Assembly: GCA_003354135.1 (NCBI GenBank)
Contig: PIVK01000002.1
Span: 52,210-116,209 of the forward strand
DNA: 64,000 nt
Direction: 5' to 3'
From: Rhodospirillales bacterium
Lineage (GTDB): Bacteria; Pseudomonadota; Alphaproteobacteria; Rhodospirillales; GLO-3
In this document: piece after piece, positions 25,975 through 33,230 of the stretch
How positions within the stretch are numbered: the first letter of the stretch is position 1
Layout of the letters: each line of letters opens with the position of its first letter
Translations under genes and position numbers: made by a program
The notes under the pieces: model-generated
What the model saw: the letters and a program-made list of their open reading frames with translations, nothing else
Database searches by the model: none
What the model was told of the DNA's origin: nothing

Positions 25975-26035
25975 GAATAATACCAAGGTGCGCCACGAAA
26001 CGACTCGGAACATTCCGATCGTGCCCTCGGCCATA

Positions 26036-27244
26036 TCAGCCGGGCCGCCCGTCGGGCCGCGGCTTGGTTAGGATCGGCAGGTAAACCACCCCGAAGATCA
26101 GATACCCCGCCGCCCAAACGACGCCGGAGACCGCGATGACGGTGGCGTACTCGAAAGGCAGCACCCCTGGCCCCAGGACACGGATCAGCCCGCCCACGGT
26201 CACCAGCAGGTAGGCCCATGGCATGGGTTTGGCCAGCACCAGCGGGCGCCCGGTATGGCCGAGCGCTGCCCGCGAACCCACCGCCATCACCATGGTGCCG
26301 ACTACGCCTGCGGTCAAAGCATGCATGGCCACGGTGGGATCGAGAAGCCCGGTAAGATCGGCAACCGCTTTTAAGGCGAAGCTCGCCACCAACCAGACGT
26401 GACCCAGGTGCAAGACCCAGATGATGGGGAAACCAAAGGTGTGGCCGGTCGCCCAGTGGCGCATGCGAAGGCCTAGGAAGATCGCCGCAACGGCGGCCAG
26501 CAAGCCGGTGATCGGCCCGGCTTCCAGGGCCAAATCGGCCAACATGGCAATAAGAACCGACAGCACGGTGCCCTTTTCCACGTTGGGATCGGTGCTCACA
26601 TCGACCAGGATTCCCTGGACCCGCAGCCCGCTGCCAGTGAAGTTAGGCACGATGCGTCCCGAGATCAGGGTCACCATCATGATCACGGCGTAGAGGCCCA
26701 GGTAGAGGCCCGTATTGCTGGTCCCGGCAAGTTCCAGCGCCTCGGCATGAAAAAGGATATTCCCGAGCGCGAAGGCACCTATTATGCTAAGAAAGACGTA
26801 GTTGCGTTTGTTCTGTGCGCCGACGATCTGGCGCGCCACGAAGACACCCAGTGCCGGCAAGAAGGCAATGTCCATAACCGCCACCGCCCAGGCGGGGATC
26901 AAGTCGACCAACCACATGCCGACTCGGCCCAGAAGCCACAGAGCCACCAAAATCCCCAATTCGTTGCCGTGGATTGGGTCCTTGCCGGTCCAGTTGGGGA
27001 CGGCGGTCAAGAGGAAACCGGCCATCGCGCCGGCGGCAAAGCCGAACACCATTTCATGACCGTGCCAGAGAGCAGGGCTCACGGCCACGGGGAAAGTCAT
27101 GCCGTGGGCGTAGATGCCGGTCCAGACCAAGACCGAGAAGGCGGCATGAAGGACGGTCATCAAGAAAAAGGGCCGAAATCCGGCGGAAAGCATCAGCGCC
27201 GGCCCCTTGTAACGGGGTTCATTGATCTGAGTTTTCATCTGCAT
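26036..27244 (-). CDS. nnrS: NnrS family haem-copper membrane protein (nitric oxide response)
   Basis: A 402-residue membrane protein with about twelve transmembrane helices. The start LSAGFRPFFLMTVLHA and the motif ALWHGHEMVFGFAAGAMAGFLLTAVPNWTG are diagnostic of NnrS, as are histidines such as ATGHTFGFPIIWVLHLGHVW. NnrS helps cells resist NO stress in denitrifiers. The open frame extends further 5' to a TTG inside an FNR-type box, which is unlikely. ATG at 27244 coincides with the predicted transcription start, so the mRNA may be leaderless; ATG 27238 is another choice. Confidence 0.9.
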   Translation of the reverse strand: MQMKTQINEPRYKGPALMLSAGFRPFFLMTVLHAAFSVLVWTGIYAHGMTFPVAVSPALWHGHEMVFGFAAGAMAGFLLTAVPNWTGKDPIHGNELGILVALWLLGRVGMWLVDLIPAWAVAVMDIAFLPALGVFVARQIVGAQNKRNYVFLSIIGAFALGNILFHAEALELAGTSNTGLYLGLYAVIMMVTLISGRIVPNFTGSGLRVQGILVDVSTDPNVEKGTVLSVLIAMLADLALEAGPITGLLAAVAAIFLGLRMRHWATGHTFGFPIIWVLHLGHVWLVASFALKAVADLTGLLDPTVAMHALTAGVVGTMVMAVGSRAALGHTGRPLVLAKPMPWAYLLVTVGGLIRVLGPGVLPFEYATVIAVSGVVWAAGYLIFGVVYLPILTKPRPDGRPG

Positions 27245-27250
27245 CGGCGT

Positions 27251-27292
27251 TATATAGAGATTGCGAACCGGTATCACTTTGATATAGGTCAA
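27251..27292 (-). promoter_or_regulatory. FNR/DNR-type box and -10 element of nnrS
   Basis: TTGAC-CTAT-ATCAA on the minus strand (27292-27279) matches the consensus TTGAT-N4-ATCAA except for one T-to-C change. Its centre is 27285.5. A TATATA hexamer at 27256-27251 fits a -10 element, which puts transcription start near 27244. The box centre is then at about -41.5, the class II position for Fnr/DNR activation. The box lies between divergent nnrS and the SUMF1-like gene and could serve both. Confidence 0.75.
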
Positions 27293-27340
27293 TCAGCAAC
27301 GCTTGACCAGTCCCGAACGTGGAGCTACCTGTTTAAAATC

Positions 27341-28156
27341 ATGATCACTCGGTTTGCCAGAATCCTCGTGCTGACGGCGCCTCTTATAGCCGCTGCCACC
27401 GGCTGTGTCACGGCCGGTGAGCCGGAGCGCGTTCCCGGGGAAATCTTTCGCGATTGTGATGTCTGCCCTGAGTTGGCGGTCGTTCCCGCCGGCACTTTCA
27501 TGATGGGGGCCAACGGCCGTGAGAAACAAGAAAAGCCCGCGCACCAAGTCACCATCGCCAAGCCGTTCGCCATCGGCGTCTACGAGGTGACCTTCGACGA
27601 ATACGCGGCCTGCTACACGGAGAAGGCTTGCACGCGCTGGCCCGACGATCACAAGTGGGGCCGCGGGCGACGTCCGGTGATCAACCTCTATTATTCTGAA
27701 ATGCGCCGGTACATGAGATGGCTCAGCCGCAAAACCGGTCAGGTCTACCGCTTCCCCACCGAGGCCGAATGGGAATATGCGGCCCGCGGCGGCACCCGGA
27801 CCGAATATTGGTGGGGCGACAAGATCGGTACCGGCAACGCCAACTGCCGGAAATGCGGCACGGACTGGAGCGGCAAATTGTCCGCGCCCGCCGGTTCGCT
27901 CAAGCCCAACCCTTTCGGGCTCTATGATACGTCGGGCAACGTCTGGGAATACGTCGAGGACTGCTGGAATCCAACCCATCTGGGGGCCCCGCCGGACGGC
28001 GGGCCCAGGCACGAGGGGTATTGCCGGGACCGGGTGACCAAGGGCGGCTCCTGGTATTATTTCTCCAAGCTTTCGCGGGCCGCCTCCCGTTATAAGAACG
28101 ACGTCCGGGTCAAGAGCTACAATATCGGCCTCCGGGTGCTGCGCGAATTGCCGTGA
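27341..28156 (+). CDS. SUMF1/formylglycine-generating-enzyme-like lipoprotein (NirV-like)
   Basis: A 271-residue protein with a lipoprotein signal (MITRFARILVLTAPLIAAATGC, lipobox AATGC). The domain is of the FGE/SUMF1 type: VPAGTFMMGANGREKQEKPAHQV, FDEYAACYTE, FPTEAEWEYAARGGT, DTSGNVWEYVEDCW, KGGSWYYFSK. The NirV protein encoded next to nirK in some denitrifiers belongs to this fold, and the nnrS/DNR neighbours support that link. No nitrite reductase gene is in the window. The stop overlaps the menE start by four bases (GTGA). Confidence 0.8.
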   Translation: MITRFARILVLTAPLIAAATGCVTAGEPERVPGEIFRDCDVCPELAVVPAGTFMMGANGREKQEKPAHQVTIAKPFAIGVYEVTFDEYAACYTEKACTRWPDDHKWGRGRRPVINLYYSEMRRYMRWLSRKTGQVYRFPTEAEWEYAARGGTRTEYWWGDKIGTGNANCRKCGTDWSGKLSAPAGSLKPNPFGLYDTSGNVWEYVEDCWNPTHLGAPPDGGPRHEGYCRDRVTKGGSWYYFSKLSRAASRYKNDVRVKSYNIGLRVLRELP

Positions 28157-29430
28157 GTCCGGAAACAATTGCCCATTGGCTTGAGCGGAACGCCGCCAAG
28201 AGCCCCGACGCCCCGGCCTTCGTGACCGACGACGATACGCTGACCTGGTCGGCCCTTGTCCGGCGCGCGGCGGACGTGGCCGCCGGATTGCCCCTTGGCG
28301 AGGCGGTGCCTGTGGACCATGCCGAGAATCTCGCCTTGCTGGCCTTCGCCGGCGCATTGGCCGGGTCGGCCCTGATGCCGGCCCAGGGCCCCGTCTTCCC
28401 GGTGCCTGGCGGCGTCCGACTCGTCGTTCCGACCAGCGGCACCGAGGAAGGCCCCAAGGCCGTGATGCTGAGCGAGGCCAATATCGTCGCCGCGGTCCGT
28501 GCATCCCGGGCCCGCATTCCCCTCGGACCGGAAGATTGCTGGCTCTGTCCGCTGCCGTTTGTCCACATCGGCGGTCTTTCGGTCCTTTACCGTGCGGCGG
28601 AGGCCGGGGCCTGCGTCAGGTTTTTCGGACGCTTCGACGCCCCGGAAATCCGGGCGGCACTGGATGGTGGAGGGATCACCCACATTTCGCTGGTCCCCGC
28701 GATGATGGCGCGGATGCTGGACGCGAACGAGACACCACCGCCCGGATTGCGCCATGCCCTGGTGGGTGGCGGCCCTTTATCGGCGGACCTGGCGACGCGT
28801 GCACAGGCCGCAGGCTGGCCTGTGGCGGTAACTTATGGGCTGACCGAGGCAACCTCCCAGGTCGCAACGCTGCCCACTCTTCCCGAAGACTGGACACCCG
28901 GCTTGGTGGGTCGGCCTCTGGACGGGATGGAGGTCGAGATTGCCCCCGACGGGCGCATACGGATCAAGGGGCCCGCGGTAATGGCGGGATATGCCAATCC
29001 ACAAGGTCGGCTGGGGGATGGCCTGGATGCGGACGGCTGGTTCACCACCGGCGACCTGGGGAAATTCGACGACTCGGGCCGGCTCGTCGTTCGGGGGCGG
29101 GCCGACGACGTTCTGATTACGGGCGGAGAAACCGTCCACCCCTCCTCCGTAGAGGCCAAGATCCTGAGTTGCCCCGGCGTCCGGGACGCGGCCGTCACCG
29201 CACGGGCCGACCCCACCTGGGGAGATTTCCTGGTCGCCGTGGCGGTTGGGAACGTGACGGAATCCCAGTTTCTCGTCTGGTGTCGAGAGACCTTGCCGAG
29301 CGCCGAGCGTCCGCGCGCGGTTCGGATCGTGAGCTCCCTACCCCGAACCCCGTTGGGCAAGGTGGACCGAAAGGCTCTCAGGCGGATGGCAGAAGGGTCG
29401 ACCCCAGGCCGGGATTCTGAGGCAAGGTAA
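28153..29430 (+). CDS. menE: AMP-dependent acyl-CoA ligase, o-succinylbenzoate-CoA ligase (MenE)-like
   Basis: A 425-residue ANL-superfamily enzyme. The phosphate-binding P-loop is LVVPTSGTEEGPKAVMLSE, the adenine region AVTYGLTEATSQV, then GWFTTGDLGKFDDSGRLVVRGRADDVLITGGE, and the catalytic lysine is in RTPLGKVDRKAL. The short length and the N-terminal style fit MenE, which activates o-succinylbenzoate in menaquinone synthesis. The convergent neighbour is menC, which makes that substrate, so the assignment is fairly firm. The two 3' ends overlap by 53 bp. Confidence 0.8.
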   Translation: MSPETIAHWLERNAAKSPDAPAFVTDDDTLTWSALVRRAADVAAGLPLGEAVPVDHAENLALLAFAGALAGSALMPAQGPVFPVPGGVRLVVPTSGTEEGPKAVMLSEANIVAAVRASRARIPLGPEDCWLCPLPFVHIGGLSVLYRAAEAGACVRFFGRFDAPEIRAALDGGGITHISLVPAMMARMLDANETPPPGLRHALVGGGPLSADLATRAQAAGWPVAVTYGLTEATSQVATLPTLPEDWTPGLVGRPLDGMEVEIAPDGRIRIKGPAVMAGYANPQGRLGDGLDADGWFTTGDLGKFDDSGRLVVRGRADDVLITGGETVHPSSVEAKILSCPGVRDAAVTARADPTWGDFLVAVAVGNVTESQFLVWCRETLPSAERPRAVRIVSSLPRTPLGKVDRKALRRMAEGSTPGRDSEAR

Positions 29431-30454
29431 GGCGACCGTCCGCAATCCGCGGCGCGGTTGCCAGGTCAGCGGCGAGCCAACCGGTCGTGGCAAGTCCGTG
29501 GGCTTGGCGGTCGGCCGGTGCGGCGTTGGCTTCCACGGCCGCCGCGGCATGGGCGGCGGCCGTCACACCGACCCCGGTGTCCAAGGCCGATGTCACGACG
29601 ACCTGGAGGCCCGACCGCCGGGCCCGGCGCCCCAGCTGGGCCGTTACGCCGATGCTGCCGATCACGGCGGGCTTCAGGACGATGCGCTTGACGGCGCGCG
29701 ACCCGATTACCGTATCGACGCCACGGATACGCAGTGTGTCGTCCAGCGCCAGCGGAAACGGCACCCGCGCCTGGAGGCCCGCCAACTGCTCCAGGTCGGC
29801 CCCGGCGGAGGGCTCCTCAATGCATTCGATGGGCAGGTCCTTGAGCGCATCCAAGGCCCCCGCCGCCTCCGACGGGGCCCAGGCTCCGCCCACGTCGAGG
29901 CGCAGCGCCGTTCCTGACGGCAGGGTGTTGATCAGGGCACGAGTCCGCTCCAGGGTCTCGGCCACCGATCCTCGGCCCGCCTTCACCTTCACCACACAAT
30001 AGCCCGCGTCGACTGCCGTCCGGGAGCGGCCCACCACGTCATCATCGAGCGCCCCAATCATCGCGTTCACCGCCACACTTTCCGGCGCCCCCGGCGCGAT
30101 GTAGCCCGACAGGGTCTTGGCGTTGCGTCGCGCGATAAGGTCCAGCGCTGCGGTCTCGACGGCAAAACAGGCGGCAGGAAAGCGTTTGCGCGCCTTTCCC
30201 AGCCGCGCCAGCAGGCCTTCCGGTTTGCCGCCGCGGAAGGCTTCCCCGATTTCGCGCAGGAAATCCTGCGCCTGCTCGATGCTTTCGGTGCCGTGGCTAG
30301 GCAGCGGGGCGCAATCGCCCAACCCGGGTTCGTGGGCCGTCTGGAGTTCGATCAACAGCCCATCGCGCTGGGTTTGGACCCCGCGCGCGACCGGCCAGGA
30401 GTCACGGAGCGGCAGCTGATAGGAACGCACGCGGATACCGGTAATGGAATACAT
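29378..30454 (-). CDS. menC: o-Succinylbenzoate synthase (MenC)-like enolase-superfamily enzyme
   Basis: A 358-residue enolase-superfamily enzyme. The catalytic K-x-K is in CVVKVKAGRG; metal ligands are Asp in RLDVGGAW, Glu in ECIEEPSAG and Asp in LALDDTL; the second catalytic lysine is in RIVLKPAVIGS. TSALDTGVGVTAAAHAAAA matches the MenC C-terminus. DVGG replaces the common D-A-N-x after the first metal ligand. ATG at 30454 fits the family start MYSITGIRVRSYQLPLR. An N-succinylamino acid racemase is the main alternative, but the menE neighbour argues for MenC. Confidence 0.82.
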   Translation of the reverse strand: MYSITGIRVRSYQLPLRDSWPVARGVQTQRDGLLIELQTAHEPGLGDCAPLPSHGTESIEQAQDFLREIGEAFRGGKPEGLLARLGKARKRFPAACFAVETAALDLIARRNAKTLSGYIAPGAPESVAVNAMIGALDDDVVGRSRTAVDAGYCVVKVKAGRGSVAETLERTRALINTLPSGTALRLDVGGAWAPSEAAGALDALKDLPIECIEEPSAGADLEQLAGLQARVPFPLALDDTLRIRGVDTVIGSRAVKRIVLKPAVIGSIGVTAQLGRRARRSGLQVVVTSALDTGVGVTAAAHAAAAVEANAAPADRQAHGLATTGWLAADLATAPRIADGRLTLPQNPGLGSTLLPSA

Positions 30455-30501
30455 GAGACGGGCTTTCTTCCAGGGGAAGGGAAGGCGGCTAGAGATCGAT
30501 A

Positions 30502-30627
30502 TCAACCGAGTCATTGCCGTGACTCGGTTTATGTCGTTAACCGTCCTCTATTTCAAAAGGAAAGAGCGAATTCCCGCGAGAATTCGGCGACGCGAAGCAG
30601 CTTCGATTTTTCACGATCCGCCCTAGA
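30502..30627. repeat. Dispersed palindromic repeat family 2, copy B (fullest copy)
   Basis: This copy combines both parts seen in the other two. It has a perfect 10-bp hairpin, AACCGAGTCA/TGACTCGGTT at 30504-30513 and 30520-30529 around TTGCCG (shared with 3229-3260). It also has a GAATTCCCGCGAGAATTC block and GCTTCGATTTTTCACG tail (shared with the minus-strand copy at 25883-25974). The right end, CCCTAG, supplies the TAG stop of the DUF4139 gene on the minus strand. Confidence 0.75.
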
Positions 30628-32020
30628 ACCGCACCCGAACGCGATAAGTCAGCACCGTCTCCCCTTTCGCCGGGACGGTCAGTCTCCACTCTGCCCGGTT
30701 GGCCGAGACCTTGTCGTGGGGGTGGCTTTCGTCCAGCATCTTCCAGTCGCCGGGGATCGGCTCGCGGACCGTCACCGTCACCTCGTCGGCTCCGCCATTG
30801 GAGACCGTCACCCGAACCGCCGCCTCATGCAGCCGGTCGGCAACGCGGGTGAAGGCTGTCTGGACCCGTTTCACGGGAACGTCGAAGTCTCGCCCCACCC
30901 CGAGACGCACCGTCTTGCCAATGGCCGTATGCGTCAAGTGATCGGCCCCGAGGTAGATGAGGCCGCCAGCGGCATCCTTGCGGTAGACCCGCACCGCCCC
31001 TGCCGGCAATGCCATGCCGAGCCCGGCATCCCGGGTATTTTCCATCACCAGTTCGATGGCCGCATTGCTTTCCGCTTCTTCGCGCCGACGACCGTGAAAC
31101 ATCTGTCCGTTCCCTTGCGCCACCAGTTCCCGCGTTACCGCCACCGAAGGCGCGGAGAACAGCGAGACCTGCTTGGTCTCTCCGTCCTTGAGGGTCACGC
31201 TTCGAGCGAGGGAATAGACGTGGTAGCCGGAAACCGCTTGCTCGGCCACGCCGTCCGCCATCGTTGCCTCGAGCATCGGCGCCGCAGCCCGCAGGGTCCG
31301 CCGGCTCTGCACCGTGTTCACGTCGCCTGCCACCAGTTTCAGCGACGTGTTCCGGTAATCGGCGCCGGATCCGTTCCGCAGCGTCGCCCGGACGTCCAGA
31401 CCCATATCGCCCTTGGGTCCCATCACGGCCACCGTGTCGGCCTGCCAGGACAGGCCGCTGGTAAGATAGGTGAGATCCAGGACCCGTTCCCCTGCATCCG
31501 CGCTCTTGAGGCGTAAGATCAGGGCCGGCTTGGGACGCAGCCCCGGAGGCACGGCATCGAACAGGTAGCTCCCCGGCCAGCCGGTCCGCACCTTGCCGTC
31601 GATCTCCAGCACCGGACCGTTGGCAACCGCGAGCAGGCGGGCCCGCCTCACGGTCTCTTCCCCGGTCGCCGGGTTGATCCGCACCAGTTCGAGTTCACGC
31701 CCGACGGACGCCGCGAGCAAAGTCTGAGGCGAGATGGGCTTGGTCTCGAACCCCTGTTCCATCACCCCGATCCCCTGTCCCGAGACCGTTGCCGTCTCGG
31801 GCTGCAGGCGTGCCGAAACGTCTGAGAAGACGATCCGCGATTCGCCCTTTTCCAGTAGAACCCGGCGGATGTCGCGCACTTGAGCAAGGTCGGCGTTGTA
31901 GACCGTCACCTCAAGCCCCGTTCGGGCGCCGAGACCGACAATGCGCTCCGAAGCCCCGGCAGTCAGCGGGCTTACGACGGTGAAACAGAGAAGGAGAAAA
32001 CAAGTCCAGAACCGCATCAT
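30623..32020 (-). CDS. DUF4139 domain-containing exported protein
   Basis: A 465-residue protein with a Sec signal peptide (MMRFWTCFLLLCFTVVSPLTAGA). The DUF4139 part covers most of the rest, with the typical start VTVYNADLAQVRDIRRVLLEKGE, the core LTYLTSGLSWQADTVAVM and the end VREPIPGDWKMLDES. These are all-beta proteins that often appear in the envelope, but their function is not known. ATG at 32020 follows GGGAGACC; the frame extends upstream but the extra residues do not resemble the family. Confidence 0.85.
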   Translation of the reverse strand: MMRFWTCFLLLCFTVVSPLTAGASERIVGLGARTGLEVTVYNADLAQVRDIRRVLLEKGESRIVFSDVSARLQPETATVSGQGIGVMEQGFETKPISPQTLLAASVGRELELVRINPATGEETVRRARLLAVANGPVLEIDGKVRTGWPGSYLFDAVPPGLRPKPALILRLKSADAGERVLDLTYLTSGLSWQADTVAVMGPKGDMGLDVRATLRNGSGADYRNTSLKLVAGDVNTVQSRRTLRAAAPMLEATMADGVAEQAVSGYHVYSLARSVTLKDGETKQVSLFSAPSVAVTRELVAQGNGQMFHGRRREEAESNAAIELVMENTRDAGLGMALPAGAVRVYRKDAAGGLIYLGADHLTHTAIGKTVRLGVGRDFDVPVKRVQTAFTRVADRLHEAAVRVTVSNGGADEVTVTVREPIPGDWKMLDESHPHDKVSANRAEWRLTVPAKGETVLTYRVRVRF

Positions 32021-32105
32021 CGGTCTCCCGGTGCCAAGAATAAGGGAAGTTTGCATCCCCACCGACACTGAGGCAAGGTTGTTGCGGAGAAAAAAGGACG
32101 CAATT

Positions 32106-33230
32106 ATGACCACTTCCGCCGTTCTGCTGATTTTGCCTATCGTTCTGGTGGTCGCCATCATCGGCACCGTAATCGTGGCGCTAACGCGGCGCTCCAAGGC
32201 ATCTGCCGAATTGGCCCTGCTGGTCCAGACCATGGAACGCCTCGCCAATGCCCAGACGGAACAAGGCGGGCGCCTGCATCAGATCGCCGAGACCCAGACC
32301 GTGTCCCAGGGACAATTCACGCGAACCCTGGAGGTACGTCTGGATTCCATCGCCCGGCGCTTGGGCGACGGACTGAGCGACCACGCTCGAAAGACCGGCG
32401 AGACCATGAGCCGCTTGCATGAACGCCTCGGCCTCATCGACGCGGCGCAGAAGAACATCGCCGCCCTGTCCGAACAGGTGGTGGGCCTGCAGGATATTCT
32501 GGGAAACAAGCAGGCGCGCGGTGCCTTCGGCGAAATCCAACTCAATGATCTGGTGAGTTCCGCCCTGCCGCCATCGGCCTACACTTTTCAGGCCACGCTG
32601 GGAAACGGCAAGCGCGCGGACTGCCTGCTCGACCTGCCCAATCCTCCCGGATCCATCGCCATCGACGCAAAGTTCCCGCTGGAAAGCTATCAGGCGCTGG
32701 GCACGGCCAAGGAGGAGGCGGACCACGCCCGGGCGGAGAGGGCCTTCGCCGCCGACCTGCGCAAGCATATCCTGGACATCGCCGAGCGCTATATCGTACC
32801 CGGAGAGACGGCCGAGTCCGCACTGATGTTCCTGCCGTCCGAAGCCGTCTACGCGGAAATCCATGCCAATTTCCGCAACGTGGTCGAGGAGTCCTTTCGC
32901 CGCCGGGTCTGGATCGTCTCACCGACGACCTTGATGGCAACCCTCAACACCGTTCGTGCCATCCTCAAGGACGCCCACATGCGCGAGCAGGCGGGGGTCA
33001 TTCAGAAAGAACTCCTCTTGCTGATGGACGATATGACGCGCCTTGACGACCGGGTCGAGAAGCTGCAGAGCCACTTTGGTCAGACCACCGAGGATGTGCG
33101 TAAGATCCGCATCTCGACGGACAAGGTTCTGCGCCGCGCGGAGCGGATCGAAGAGGTGCAGTTGGGTGAGGACGAACCGTCTGCGAATGCCGTTCCGGCA
33201 CAGCCCAAAATCGAGCTAGTCGGAGACTGA
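32106..33230 (+). CDS. rmuC: DNA recombination protein RmuC
   Basis: A 374-residue RmuC. A single N-terminal membrane helix (about residues 5-27) is followed by a coiled coil (30-130) and the RmuC nuclease-like domain: QARGAFGEIQLNDLVSSALP, AIDAKFPLESYQAL, FLPSEAVYAEIH, RVWIVSPTTLMATLNTVRA. RmuC proteins limit inversions at short repeats and have been linked to defence. The ATG at 32106 gives the membrane helix directly; the longer upstream frame lies within the neighbour's promoter zone. The end overlaps the convergent kinase gene by 15 bp. Confidence 0.92.
   Translation: MTTSAVLLILPIVLVVAIIGTVIVALTRRSKASAELALLVQTMERLANAQTEQGGRLHQIAETQTVSQGQFTRTLEVRLDSIARRLGDGLSDHARKTGETMSRLHERLGLIDAAQKNIAALSEQVVGLQDILGNKQARGAFGEIQLNDLVSSALPPSAYTFQATLGNGKRADCLLDLPNPPGSIAIDAKFPLESYQALGTAKEEADHARAERAFAADLRKHILDIAERYIVPGETAESALMFLPSEAVYAEIHANFRNVVEESFRRRVWIVSPTTLMATLNTVRAILKDAHMREQAGVIQKELLLLMDDMTRLDDRVEKLQSHFGQTTEDVRKIRISTDKVLRRAERIEEVQLGEDEPSANAVPAQPKIELVGD

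Noticed and set aside
27279..27292. TTG at 27292 as start codon of nnrS
   Set aside because: It would place the start inside the FNR-type box and before the -10 element, so it would not be transcribed from that promoter.
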